From Heterocephalus glaber (Eukaryota; Chordata; Mammalia; Rodentia; Bathyergidae): a DNA stretch of 64,000 nt. Position 1 is the first letter of the stretch, and each line of letters starts with the position of its first letter. Positions 43,201 to 54,141 of the stretch are shown piece by piece. The stretch spans positions 7,257,317 to 7,321,316 of the forward strand of contig NW_004624747.1 in NCBI RefSeq assembly GCF_000247695.1. The letters run 5' to 3'. Position numbers and translations under genes: made by a program. The notes beneath the pieces were generated by a model that saw nothing but the letters and a program-made list of their open reading frames with translations, did not search any database and was not told the DNA's origin.

Positions 43201-44257
43201 CACATGCAAATCTAGCCCTCACTGATTCACGTTTGCTCCTCACAGTAAGAAGGAGGTGGATCATGGCATCCAGCAGGATTGGATTCTGGTTTGTAAGTAC
43301 AGCTCATGGCTTCCAAGAACCTGCTCTGTGTAAAGCAGAAATTGTTGCAGGAGAAAAATGTCTTTCCTTTTTCTTAGTGATCACCTCAGAAAGAACCGAG
43401 TACCTTCTCATTTCAAATGGTATGTCCTGGAATCTGGGTCACCCTGAAGTTCCCTGAGCATGTGTGGCTCCAAGCCCTGCCCTCATTTGCCAGCCGCTCA
43501 TTCACATCATGTGCGACCAGAGGCTAAGATTGTAATATGATTTTAGGGAGGGTCAGGGTAGAAGCAAATTCCAGGGTGTAATGAGCAATACAATCCATAG
43601 GAGTCAGGACATGATGTCAGTCACTAGGGCTAAACTGATGTCAACATTGTCCTAGTTCCTTCTATAGCCCTCAGATCTTATCTCTCACACATTAATGGAA
43701 TGTGTGAACCCTCTTTAGAATAACTTGAGCTGAAATTTTCACAGTGCATATGTGCCCTGTGAAAGAACATCATCATTATTTTTAGGGAGTACTTTCTATG
43801 TTTCAAACACTGTGCTTGTGCTCTTTTTGTACATGAAATTTAATTTCTTTTCAGCCCTTCTGGCAGATATCTTTACTATTCTGGTTTTAGAGAGGAGTAT
43901 ACTAGACACAGGAAGATTAAGTCACTTAGGTAAAGATACCAGAATGGAGATATGGAGTGAGGCATAGCATACATTCTAAGCATCTCAAACTGGTAGCCAT
44001 GTTTTCTAGTTCAGAAGGCCCCAGAAAGAAGCTTCATGCAAATCCAGTGCACTTTGTTGTGATATGAAGACACTGAAAGATTAATCGTGCCTCTCTTCCA
44101 ACTTGTGTTTCATTGTTTGGGGGGGGGGTCCCTGAGGATGTAATACTGTAAATTCTCTGATAAGAACCAGGTCTGACTCACATCTATGGAATAATTGGAG
44201 AGCATAGAAAAATATGAGAGTATAAAAATACATAAACCCACAAACATTTTGATGTAC
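43201..44257. other. Unique-looking sequence with one MIR
   Basis: An antisense MIR lies at about 43760-43960 (CTTTCTATGTTTCAAACACTG, then AGAGAGGAGTATACTAGACAC). G9 run at 44121-44129. No exon seen. Confidence 0.45.
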
Positions 44258-44668
44258 TTTTTTTTTTCTTAAATTCTTTTATTGGTACATTTTAGGTATA
44301 CAACACAATGACATTTCTCATTGGGAACTTGTACCTTTACATGATGCATCTTGATTCTTATTTTTCCCCATCCCTAGCCCTCCCTTCACCCCTTCCACCC
44401 TTCCCTATTTACAAAGACTTTATTTCCATTTTTTCCATTTCTCATCATTTTTCCTTTCCCTTCTTTCCTTTCTCCTGCCCCTCCCACTACCCCTACCCCT
44501 TTGGACCTTTTCTTCCTATTTTACATTATCGATTATTCATTCTAATCATTGGTACATTTTAGGTATACAATATAATGACATTCATCATTGGAAATTTGCA
44601 CCTTTACATAATCTCTCTTGGTTCTTATTTTTCACCCTTGCCCAGCCCTCCCTTCAGCCCCTTGATGT
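44258..44668 (-). mobile_element. LINE-1 3' UTR, two tandem copies, antisense
   Basis: ATTGGTACATTTTAGGTATAC occurs at 44281 and again at 44548. Each is followed by a matching ACATTxxTCATTGG, CACC/ACCTTTACATRAT and pyrimidine-rich TTATTTTTC blocks. Unit spacing is about 267 bp. Confidence 0.8.
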
Positions 44669-45005
44669 ACTTACTTATATTTCTTTTTCTTATTCCACTG
44701 GCTGGAACCTCCAGTACAATGTTAAATAGAAGTGATAAGAGCAAAAGTCCTTGTCTTATTTCTAGTCTTAGAGGGAAAGCATTCAGTCTTGTCACTCTGA
44801 AGTGTGATGTTTACTATAAGATTTTTTAATAAATCCCTTCTTAGGTTGAGGAAATCCCCTTTTATTGCTTGTTTGCAGAGAAATTTTTATGATGAATGGA
44901 TATTAAATTTTGTCAAATTCTTTTCCTGTACTTGTTAAAATTATAATCACGTGGGGTTTTTTTCTTCAGTCTATTAATATGGTACAATACATTGATTTCT
45001 ATATT
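44669..45005 (-). mobile_element. LINE-1 ORF2 fragment, antisense
   Basis: TCCAGTACAATGTTAAATAG, AGTCCTTGTCTTATTTCTAG and TGGTACAATACATTGATTTC are antisense reverse-transcriptase-region blocks. Confidence 0.75.
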
Positions 45006-45211
45006 TTGACCCCACCCTCAAAATGTCTTATTCATTAGGTCTAGAGTGGGGTTTGAATATTTGCATTTCCGGCAAGTTCCATGGTGCAGGTCCAGGGATT
45101 ACGCTTTAAGAACCACTTTATTGAAGATATCAGAGAGAGACGGTGTCCAGGGTGGTAAACACAGTTTGCAAGTCGCTTGGATCTAGACTTAGCTCTAAGT
45201 TGAAGAGTAAG

Positions 45212-45296
45212 AGAGCCAGGGATTTAGCTCAGTGGTTTCACCGCCTGCTGCACAAGTGCAAGGACCCAAGTTCAATCCCCAGTACCAAAAAAAAAA
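45212..45296 (+). mobile_element. ID-type SINE
   Basis: GCCAGGGATTTAGCTCAGTGG, ending TCCCCAGTACC plus an A-tail. GTAAGAGAG flanks both sides. Confidence 0.92.
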
Positions 45297-45479
45297 AGTG
45301 TAAGAGAGTTAACATGTATAAATAACTCACAGAACTACTGTCTTGCATGAAGTAAATGATTAATAAATCTCCCCTGTATGTGTCTCACTATCTGGCAGGT
45401 GGGAAAAATTTAATGAGCTAATGAATTTAAAGCCCCTGTTATACAAAAAGTGCTCAATATATACTAGTTTCTTTGTCTT

Positions 45480-46518
45480 GTTTTTAGCAGCTTTATTTAG
45501 GCATAATTCATATACCATATAATTCACCCTTTTTCTTTTTCTTTTTTTTTTTTGTCGTACTGGGGGATCAAACTCAGGACCTTGTGCTTGTGAGGCAGTT
45601 GTGGTGCCACTGAACTTAAATCCCCGGCCCCAAACCTAATTCACCTTTTTAGAATATCTTGTACCACATTTCCAGGGTTATGTAACCATCATCACCCTTA
45701 ATTTTAGAACATTTTTGTCCCTCCTAAAAGAAATCTTGTACCCATTAGTGGTCAATCCCCATTTCTCTCCACTTCACTCCCAACCCCAAGTAACAACTGA
45801 TCTACTTTCTATCCCTATACATTTGCCTATATTGGACATTTCATACAAGTAAAATCATATAACACATTTTCTTTTATGATTGGCTTCTTTGAATTAGTGT
45901 AGTGTTTTCATACCTCATCCATTTTGCAGCATGTCATTACTTTGTTCCTTTTGTATTGTTAGATAGTTTTCCACTGTATGGCTATACCACTTTGGGGTTG
46001 TTTTTGTTTTGGGCCATTATGAAAAATCTGTAACAGCATTCTTTCACTTTTCTTGAGTATATACTGAGGAGTGAATTGCTAGGTTATATAATAACTATCA
46101 AACTGTTCTCTAAAGTAGCTACACCATCTTACATTTCCACAAGTATGTTTCTTCCCTAAATATTGGGTAAAATTTGTCCACAGAGCCATGAATATTCTTT
46201 GTTGTAAGATTTTAAATGATAAAAAATAATTTCACTAATAGATTACTCAAGTTTTTTTTTTCTCGTGTGAGTTTTGGTATTTTTGTTTGTAGGACTTGTT
46301 TACTTTATCTAAATTATCAAATACGTGGGTACAAAGTACATATTTCCTTATTATCCTTTAAATATCTGCAACATCTATAGTGATGTCTCCTCTTTCATTG
46401 CTGATTGTCATAGTTTGTGTCATATATTTTTTCTTCCTTAACTGGCTAGAGATTTCTAGACTTTGTTGATGTTTTCAAAAAAATCAGATTTTGGCTTTAT
46501 TGATTTTTATTTTCTTAT
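45480..46518 (-). mobile_element. LINE-1 fragments, antisense, left of gap
   Basis: A 3' UTR/ORF2 end (AGCAGCTTTATTTAGGCATAA, TTTTGCAGCATGTCATTAC) is followed from about 46200 by an internal ORF2 part (TGATGTCTCCTCTTTCATTGC). Either two copies or one with a deletion. Confidence 0.75.
45541..45632 (-). mobile_element. ID-type SINE inside L1
   Basis: T-run, GTACTGGGGGATCAAACTC and TTAAATCCCCGGCCCC. AATTCACC repeats on both sides. Confidence 0.9.
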
Positions 46519-46908
46519 NNNNNNNNNNNNNNNNNNNNNNNNNNNNNNNNNNNNNNNNNNNNNNNNNNNNNNNNNNNNNNNNNNNNNNNNNNNNNNNNNN
46601 NNNNNNNNNNNNNNNNNNNNNNNNNNNNNNNNNNNNNNNNNNNNNNNNNNNNNNNNNNNNNNNNNNNNNNNNNNNNNNNNNNNNNNNNNNNNNNNNNNNN
46701 NNNNNNNNNNNNNNNNNNNNNNNNNNNNNNNNNNNNNNNNNNNNNNNNNNNNNNNNNNNNNNNNNNNNNNNNNNNNNNNNNNNNNNNNNNNNNNNNNNNN
46801 NNNNNNNNNNNNNNNNNNNNNNNNNNNNNNNNNNNNNNNNNNNNNNNNNNNNNNNNNNNNNNNNNNNNNNNNNNNNNNNNNNNNNNNNNNNNNNNNNNNN
46901 NNNNNNNN
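46519..46908. other. Assembly gap (390 N)
   Basis: Unresolved bases. L1 sequence lies on both sides. Confidence 1.
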
Positions 46909-47396
46909 TTTTTTTTTCTTTTCTCATAATTTTTCCTTTCCATTCTTCCCTTTCCCCATCTCCTCTAAACCCATCTCTTTTGAAGGGCAGTTGGGATGTT
47001 ACCAAATATTTTGCTATTGCAAACAGTACTAAAATGTATATTAATTATACATCAGTCTTTAGTCCCCAGTATATCAGCATGTCTACAGGATAAGTTACTA
47101 GAATTATATCCGTAAATGGTTATCTTTTTCTTTTTGTTATATAGTTTAATTATAACAAATTTAACTGATTTTGACTGTTCTTTGAGTTTTGGTATGTATA
47201 CATATGGCCACCCTGAATAAAGTGTAGAACATTTTATCATCCGACAGTATTTTTTCATGCCCTTTTGAAGACAGTGCCCCCCACACTTAGCCCAAGACAA
47301 CCATTGATCTTTTAAGTACTGATCCTTTTGGAATGTTTTACTTGTTCTAAAATTCCATATACTGGAATCAAACAGTAGTATTCTTTTATTTATTTA

Positions 47397-47474
47397 TTTT
47401 TGGTATTGGGGATGGAACTCAGGACCTTGTGCTTGTCAGGCAGGCACGGTGCCACTGAGCTAAATCCCTAGCCC
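47397..47474 (-). mobile_element. ID-type SINE inside L1
   Basis: GGTATTGGGGATGGAACTC through CTAAATCCCTAGCCC. AGTATTCTTTTATTT flanks it. Confidence 0.92.
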
Positions 47475-48174
47475 AGTATTCTTTTATTTGTATAAAGCTT
47501 TTGAGGTTCATCCCAGGAGTGTGGATAGGTAATTTGCTTCTCTTTATTTCTGATTAGTTTTTCATAATGGACATTTGGGTTATTTCCAGTTTGGGGCCAT
47601 AAAGCTTCTATGAACATTTAAAATGTATGTAGTTTGAGGATATATGTTTATATTTCTCTTAGGTTTACCTAGAAGTGGAACTGTGCCTCCTTATTGTAAA
47701 TGTGTGTTTATAAGAAACTTCCAAGCTGTTTTCTAAAGTGGTTGTACCATTTACATTTCCCACCAGCAGTGGGGGCACACCCCTGTATTCCTAACACTCT
47801 GAGAGTTTAGTAGCCTTGTATCCTGCCAACACTTGATATTTGTTTAGTTCACCTCTTCCTGTGGGCCTGTAGTGATATCTCACTGTGGTTTTAATTTTGT
47901 TTCTCTTAATTATATAAGTATCTTTTTATGTACAGTGCTGATTAGACATTTGCTTATCTTCCTTTATAAGACACATTTGCAAATCTTTTGCATATGAGTT
48001 ATTTGCCTAATTATGTGTTTTTAAAGCTCTTTATGTATTCTGAAAACAAGTTTTTCACTAGGAATATATATTGAGAAGTGTTCTCTCAATCTTTGGCTTT
48101 CCTTTTCATTTTTAATGATTTCTTTCTAAGAGCATAATATTTAAATTTTGATTAAATATATTTATCAGATTTTA

Positions 48175-48253
48175 TTTTTGGTACTGGGGATCGAACTCGG
48201 GTCCTTGTGCTTGCAAGGCAGGCAGTGGAACCACTGAGCTAAATCCCCAGCCC
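48175..48253 (-). mobile_element. ID-type SINE inside L1
   Basis: GGTACTGGGGATCGAACTCG through CTAAATCCCCAGCCC. TTTATCAGATTTT flanks it. Confidence 0.93.
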
Positions 48254-48517
48254 TTTATCAGATTTTCTTATGGTTAATCTTTCTGTGTTCTAGGAAATGT
48301 CCCCCCACCTTACCATAGTACTGTATTTTCTTCTAGATATTTTATAGTTTTAACTTCTACATTTAGGTTTATGATACATTTTGAGTTAATTTTTGTGTAT
48401 GATGTGAGATAGTTATCAAGATTATTTTTTTCTGTAAGGATATTAAATTGTTCAAGCACTATTTTCTTAAAAAGTGAAGCTTTTTCTACATTGACTCAGC
48501 ACCTTTTTTTGTAATTC

Positions 48518-48603
48518 TTTTTTTTTTTTTGGTACTGGGGATCGAACTCAGGACCTTGCGCTTGCAAGGCAGGCACTGGAAACACTGAGCTAAATCCCCA
48601 GCT
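48518..48603 (-). mobile_element. ID-type SINE inside L1
   Basis: T-run, GGTACTGGGGATCGAACTC and CTAAATCCCCAGCTC. TGTAATTCTTTTT flanks it. Confidence 0.92.
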
Positions 48604-48969
48604 CAAGTTTCATGTAATTCTTTTTTATTTATTTTTTAGCACCTTTTTTAAAATCAGTGACCACACATATGTATAGGACTCTTTGTGAACTCTCTATTAT
48701 GTTCCATTATAAATCTGTGCTTATGCTAACACTACACTGTCTTGTTATTACTATTACGGCTGTGTAGCAAATCATATTATCAAGTAATATAAATCTTCCA
48801 GCTTTGTTCTTGTTTTCCACAACTGCTTTGGATATTCTTGGTCCTTTGGTTTTCTATATAAATTTTTAAATTGGCTTATCAGTTCCTCCTGGGATATTTA
48901 TTTGGATTGCACTAAATTTGTAGATTAATTTGTAGATAATTGATAATCTTAACAATACTGTGGTTTCTA

Positions 48970-49004
48970 GGCAAGCACTGTACCACTGAGCCACCTCCCC
49001 AGCC
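48970..49004 (-). mobile_element. ID SINE fragment with duplication
   Basis: Only GGCAAGCACTGTACCACTG through CTCCCCAGCC remains, yet 19-bp near-duplicates (AACAATACTGTGGTTTCTA and AACAATATTGTGGTTTCTA) flank it. Confidence 0.8.
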
Positions 49005-49528
49005 AACAATATTGTGGTTTCTAATCTACAGATATGGTACATGTATCTTTCTACTTCTTTATCTTAGCTGTATGTTATTTTACACAAATATTACAATCTG
49101 TATTTCTGGTTTTGATGCTATTATAAATGGTGTTATTTTTAAATGTTTTCCAATTGTTCATTGCTGATTTTAGAGAAATATAATCATTGTACATTGACCT
49201 TTAATCCTACAATCTTGGAAATTCACTTGTTAGATACCTTAGGACTTTGTAACACATTGCAGTTATATTGTCTGTAACTGAAGGTTCTTTTACTTCTTTA
49301 TAAACTGTATGCTTTTGGTTTCTTTTTCTTGCCTTATTCCACTGGCTAAGGCCTCCAGCATAATGTTGAATAAAAGTGGTGGCACACAACTGTTTTTCTA
49401 GCCCTCTGAGAGGCTGATACAAAAGGATCAAATGTTTGAGCCTAGCCTGGGAAGCTTAGTGACTTAGTGAGACCCTATCTAAAAATAAAAAAGGATTAGA
49501 GAGGTAGCTCAGTGTGAAGACCTTAGGA

Positions 49529-49710
49529 CAGTGATGGTGAACCTTTTAGAGCTTTATTTTATTTTATTTTGGTACTGAGGATCAAACTCAGGACCTTGCG
49601 CTTGCAAGGCGGGCTGTGGCACCATTGAGCTAAATCCCCAGGCCCCTTTTTAGAGCTTTCAAAGATAAACAGCCCACTGTGGCACGTGTACTGTAGGTTT
49701 GCCACCACTG
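49529..49710. mobile_element. hAT-like MITE (first copy), split by a SINE
   Basis: Ends CAGTGATGGTGAACCT and, inverted, CAGTGGTGGCAAACCT. Flanked by 8-bp CCTTAGGA and CCCGAGGA. Its body AGAGCTTTCAAAGATAAACAG matches the copy at 54054. Confidence 0.65.
49558..49650 (-). mobile_element. ID-type SINE inside the MITE
   Basis: GGTACTGAGGATCAAACTC through CTAAATCCCCAGGCCCC. TTTTAGAGCTTT repeats on both sides. Confidence 0.9.
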
Positions 49711-50029
49711 CCCGAGGATGAATCCCCAGTACCAGAAAAATAAAAAAGTGGTGAAAGCAGGCATGCCTTGTTCCTGATCTTCAGAGGAAAGAACTCAGCT
49801 TTTCTATGTGAATTGTTTCTCTCTCCTATATATTTGGTAGAATTTGCTAGTGCACCCATTTCAACCTAAGTTTTCTTTGAGGGAAAGGTTTTAAATTTTA
49901 AATTCAATTTCTTTATACAGGGCTTATCTGGTTTCCTTTTTTATTTATGTCATTTTCAATAATTTGTTCATTCAAGGAATTCTCTATTTAATCAGGTGTT
50001 GGGTTTATTGGCATAACCTTTTTCACGAT

Positions 50030-50107
50030 TTTTTTTGTACCAGGTCTCGAACTCAGGACCTTGCGCTTGCGGGGCAGGTGGTGGAACCACTGAGCTAAAT
50101 TCCTGGC
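50030..50107 (-). mobile_element. ID-type SINE inside L1
   Basis: TTTGTACCAGGTCTCGAACTC through CTAAATTCCTGGCC. Confidence 0.88.
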
Positions 50108-50399
50108 CTTTTTTCATATTCTTTTGATAACTTCTAATGTCAACAAGATCTATAGCAATAGTTGTTCTTTTATTCCTGCTATTGGTAATTTGTTTTATTT
50201 TTTGATAGTTGTGGCTAGAGGTTTATCAATTTTACTGATCGTTTCAAAGAAAAGCTTTTTAAAGCATTTAGTTTAAATTTCTCTTTGTTAGTCCATTTCT
50301 ATTCCATTGATTTCTGCTGTTTATTTTATTCTATTCATTTTGAGTATAACTTGCTCTTCTTTTTCTAGCTTCTTAACATGAAGATTTAGACCACTGTTT

Positions 50400-50481
50400 T
50401 GGTTTTTGGTACTAGCGATCGAACTCAGAATCTTGCGCTTGCGAGGCAGGCAGCGGAACCACTGAGCTAAATCCCCGGCCC
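50400..50481 (-). mobile_element. ID-type SINE inside L1
   Basis: GGTACTAGCGATCGAACTC through CTAAATCCCCGGCCC. TAGACCACTGTT and TAGACCATTGTT flank it. Confidence 0.93.
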
Positions 50482-50588
50482 TAGACCATTGTTCTTAAAC
50501 TTCTCAATTTCCAAAATAAGCATTTAAAAGTATGAATTTCCCTCCAAAAACTACTTCATCTTCATCTCACAAATTATGACATACTAGA

Positions 50589-50682
50589 GCCGTGGATTTA
50601 GCTCAGTGGTTCCGCCTCCTGCCTCGCAAGCGCAAGGACCCAAGTTTAATCCCTGGTGCCAAAAAAAAAAAAACCCCAAAAA
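50589..50682 (+). mobile_element. ID-type SINE inside L1
   Basis: GCCGTGGATTTAGCTCAGTGG, CTCGCAAGCGCAAGGACCC, A-tail. ACAAATTATG flanks it. Opposite orientation to its neighbours. Confidence 0.92.
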
Positions 50683-51244
50683 ACAAATTATGGTGTGCTG
50701 TTTTTTCTTTATTATTAATTTTAAAATATTTTCTAGTTTTCCTTTTACTTATTATTTGACCCATTGGTTATTTAGAACCATGTAGTTTAATTTTTCATAT
50801 TTTCCACATGTCTTTTCATTGTTCTAATTTAATTTTCTGGTAGCCAGAGAATCTCTTTTTTATCATTTTAAATTTAAGACTTGATTTATGGCCCAACATA
50901 CACTCTGTCTTAATGAATGTTTCATGAATTTTTTAAAAGAACACATAAGATGTGCCGTTCTATAAATGTCAGTAGTTCAGTTTTATTGTTAAAGAAAAGA
51001 TTCTTGAAGATTCATTTCTTCTAAATCCACGTTTGGTTTTGTCTACTCCCATCAACTGTACTATGTTGGATTAGATTGTAGCTTTGAAACTTCTTTTGTA
51101 ATTGTAAATTTATGTCTTTGTTTTATTTCTGTATTCACTTCATGTTCTGTCAAGCTTTGTCATGAGGTGTGTGGGCATTCAGAAGTTCATGTCATCTTGA
51201 TAAATTGAATCTTTGTTCATTATGAAATTTCCGTCTGTATTTCT

Positions 51245-51246
<2 letters not shown>

Positions 51247-51288
<42 letters not shown>
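51247..51288. repeat. (GCTT)n microsatellite, SINE tail-derived
   Basis: About ten GCTT units abut the SINE end at 51289, in the position of its poly-A tail. Confidence 0.95.
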
Positions 51289-51361
51289 GGTACAGGAGGT
51301 TGAACTCGGGACCTTGTGTTTGCAAGGCAAGTGGTGGAATCACTGAGCTAAATCCCTGGCC
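51289..51361 (-). mobile_element. ID-type SINE inside L1
   Basis: GGTACAGGAGGTTGAACTCG through CTAAATCCCTGGCCC. CTGTATTTCTCTGCTT flanks the SINE plus microsatellite (51234-51249 and 51362-51377). Confidence 0.93.
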
Positions 51362-51663
51362 CCTGTATTTCTCTGCTTTCTGAAGTTAGTGAGACCACTC
51401 TAGCTTTTTTGTTATTGATTTTTGCATGCTGTTTCCAATCTTTTAATTCATCTGTATCTTTTATATTTAAAGTTTATGGAAAGTATGTGGAAAGTATATG
51501 ATTATTTTATCTATGGTTTTCTATTTCAATTATAGATACCCTATAATGAATCTTGTTTTTTTAAAAAAAAAATCCTGTCTGATAGTTTCTTACTTTTATT
51601 TGGAGTGTCGAGAGTTTTAATTTAATGTAATCATTTATATGTTTGAATTTACCTTCTGCTTTT

Positions 51664-51803
51664 TGTTTTTGTTTTTGTTTTTAAGAGCTAGAGTCTCATT
51701 ATGCTGTCCAAGCTGGTCTCACACTCCTGGTCTTAAGGTGATCCTCCCGCCTCAGTCTCCTCAAAAGCTAGGGCTATAGGCAGGCACTACCATGTCTGGT
51801 TTT
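51664..51803 (-). mobile_element. B1 SINE inside L1
   Basis: (TTTTTG)n tail, AGAGTCTCATTATGCTGTCC, CTCCCGCCTCAGTCTCC. Confidence 0.85.
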
Positions 51804-52220
51804 GTATGCTTGAGTTCAGACATACTATTTTGTTATTTCTTTTGTCTCATCTACATTTTGTTCTATTTTTATCTTTTTCTGCCATATATTATATTATTTT
51901 TAATATTTAATATTTAATTTAGTTTTTAATTTTTATTAGCTCATAAGCTCTCAGCTCTTTTTTCTTAGTGGTTGCTCTAGAGTTTACATGCATCTTGGAC
52001 TTAGCAAACTTTCTGTTTCAGCTGTGTCCTGTTTTCCTCTGCATGTGATATAACCCTACAATTCACCTATTTTATGCTTCATACAACCAGTTATATTCAA
52101 GTAAAATTTAAAAGTGAGAAAATCAGCATCTTTTAGCACAGTTACCTTTTCCAGCCCTCTTCATTCTTTTGTATGGATCTGAATTTCCATTTGGTATAAT
52201 TTCTTTCAGCCTGAACTACA

Positions 52221-52314
52221 TTTTTTTTTTTTTTTTTTTTTGGTACCAGGGATAGAACTCGGGTTCTTGTGCTTGCGCAGCAGGTGGCAAAACCACTGAG
52301 CTAAATCCCCGGCC
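52221..52314 (-). mobile_element. ID-type SINE inside L1
   Basis: Poly-T, GGTACCAGGGATAGAACTCG and CTAAATCCCCGGCC. CTGAACTAC flanks it. Confidence 0.93.
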
Positions 52315-52613
52315 TCTGAACTACTTCTTTTAACAACTTTTACAGTTCAGGTCAGTTAGTAACAAGTTCTCTCAGGTTTTACTTGTCTAAAAATATCTTT
52401 TTCACTTTTATTTTTCAATGACATTTCATGGGCTAGGTAATTATAATTTGTTGGCATTTTTTTCAGCAGTATAAGGATGCTATCCCTTTGTTTTCTGGCT
52501 TACATGCCACCCCTCCTTAGCACATCCATTCTCAGGGTCCCAGTAGTCAAATTCCAGAGCCAAAGCTGCCATGACTATGAATAGACATCTTGCCTCACAG
52601 AACCTCAGCACCT

Positions 52614-53040
52614 GTATTAGTCCATTTTCTGTTACTATAACAAAATACTTAAGGCTAGGTACTGTATAAAGAAAAGAGGTTTGTTTATCTCACATTTTTG
52701 GAGGTTATAGAGTCTAAGATCAACCAGTCCCAAACTCTAGTGAGGGTCTCATGACAAATGGCATCACATCACACTGGTGGAGCATACAGAAGATATCACA
52801 TGGCAAGACAGGAAGCAAGAGGAATTTAGGGGTCAAGCTTACTCTTTATAACAACTCACTCTCTTGGGGACTAGGGGACTAGGGCCCCAAGAGAATTACA
52901 TTAATCCCTTCCAAGTATGGTACCCTCAGTGACCTAATCACATTCCTTTAGGCCCTACCTCTCTGCACTCCCACACTTGGGACTAAGCTTCCAGCATAGA
53001 AATCTTCAGGGAACAGATTCAAACTGTATTGAAACAATTT
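52614..53040 (-). mobile_element. MaLR (MST/THE1-like) LTR
   Basis: GTATTAGTCCATTTTCTGTTAC, AAGAAAAGAGGTTTGTTTATC, GACAGGAAGCAAGAGG and TAGGCCCTACCTCTCTGCAC in antisense LTR order. Confidence 0.7.
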
Positions 53041-53232
53041 CAGCACCCTGGACATTAAAGGGACCCAGAAGCAGAGGGAACCATAGCATGGGGGTGGTGA
53101 CTTCAAGGTTACTGATCTAGCAAAGTGTTTCATGAATGGCAAAATGATTCTGATTTCAGTGAGGATGGTGGCTATTGTTGTTGTTGTCTAGGTCTGTGCC
53201 TTAGAGATCTGCTTTAAGAAGAGGCCTTTGAG

Positions 53233-53402
53233 GGGCCAGGGATTTAGCTTAGTGGCGCTGCACCTGTCTTGAAAGTTCAAGGTCTTGAGTTTGATCTCCA
53301 GTGGGTGGCAGTGGGGGGGGGGCTTTGACTGGAGTGTAACTCAGTGATACAGTATTTGCATAACATGCACAAGGCCCTGGACTTGATTCCCAGCATAGCA
53401 TA
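53233..53402 (+). mobile_element. Two adjacent ID-type SINEs
   Basis: 53233-53312 starts GGGGCCAGGGATTTAGC and lacks a normal poly-A (a G-run replaces it). 53325-53402 is an older ID (TGTAACTCAGTGATACAG, then TTGATTCCCAGCATAGC). Confidence 0.8.
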
Positions 53403-54042
53403 AGGCAGGTGTGTGTGTGGTGGGGGGAGCTGCTAGAGGACACAGCAATGCCTAAGACCCCAAGACCCTCTTGTCCTAAATGCATAGCCCATCAAAGCCC
53501 CCACACACACACACACAATTATTTGTTCAATTAGTCCCATCTCTTCCAGCACTGGAGGACCTTGGGAAAGGACACTAGAAATTCTCAGCTCTAGGGTGAC
53601 CTATTTAAGGGATGCCCCATCCAGGTCAATGTGAGATGGATCTTGGTTGGAAACTTGGTCCAAAGATGTGGGATCTCTGCAGACTGGTTGTAATTCAAGC
53701 CTGCCTCACTGTGGGGTTTCAGATTTTGCTTGATCACATTCTGGCATCTTCATAGATTACATGATAGAGTATCATTTTGTGCATTCAGGTTTCTTCCTGA
53801 GTCCTGCAGGCTATGTGAGAGGTCTGTGGCCAGTTGAGAAGGTACCAGAAGGACCTGATATTGCTTGGGCTTTGAGGAGCATCCTTTGGCTCAGGGAGCA
53901 GCTGCTGAGGGTTGAGGTCCCCAGAACTGGTGGAGAAAGCTCTCTGGCATAGCCCTTGGTAAGCAAGCATCCCTCCATCTCTACTGCTTTTCCCTTCCCT
54001 GTCCTTACCTTGGCCAAACCTCTGTCACACCTCTACTGGAAG
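53403..54042. other. Unique-looking sequence, no gene seen
   Basis: Short (AC)n at about 53502-53517. No exon signal. Confidence 0.35.
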
Positions 54043-54053
54043 CTTCCCTGAGT

Positions 54054-54130
54054 CAGTGATGGCAAACCTTCTAGAGCTTTCAATAATACAAACAGCCCCC
54101 TGTGGCATTCGTGCTGTAGGTTCACCAGTG
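54054..54130. mobile_element. hAT-like MITE (second copy)
   Basis: Starts CAGTGATGGCAAACC and ends GTAGGTTCACCAGTG, an imperfect inverted terminus. A perfect 11-bp repeat CTTCCCTGAGT sits directly on each side (54043-54053 and 54131-54141). 77 bp, homologous to 49529-49710 without its SINE. Confidence 0.7.
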
Positions 54131-54141
54131 CTTCCCTGAGT

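Larger units (their letters stand above)
49381..49745 (+). mobile_element. Composite B1+ID SINE, interrupted
   Basis: B1-like GGCACACAACTG, CTCTGAGAGGCTGA and GTGAGACCCTATCT, then ID-like GAGAGGTAGCTCAGTG. The ID part resumes at 49719 (ATGAATCCCCAGTACC) after a MITE insertion. AAAAGTGGTG flanks the whole. Confidence 0.8.
46909..52490 (-). mobile_element. Long LINE-1 (L1M-type) stretch, antisense, SINE-riddled
   Basis: After a pyrimidine-rich 3' UTR piece, antisense L1 runs from 3' UTR blocks near 47.2 kb through the end of ORF2 (GAACATTTAAAATGTATG, GTTGTACCATTTACATTTCC), then the reverse-transcriptase region (TAATGTTGAATAAAAGTGGT) and the endonuclease side (AGTTAGTGAGACCACTCTAGC). It stops near 52.49 kb. 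No intact ORF2 survives. About ten SINEs and a hAT-like MITE have inserted. Confidence 0.85.

Noticed and set aside
46463..47093. Long open frames across the N gap
   Set aside because: They are artefacts of translating unknown bases.
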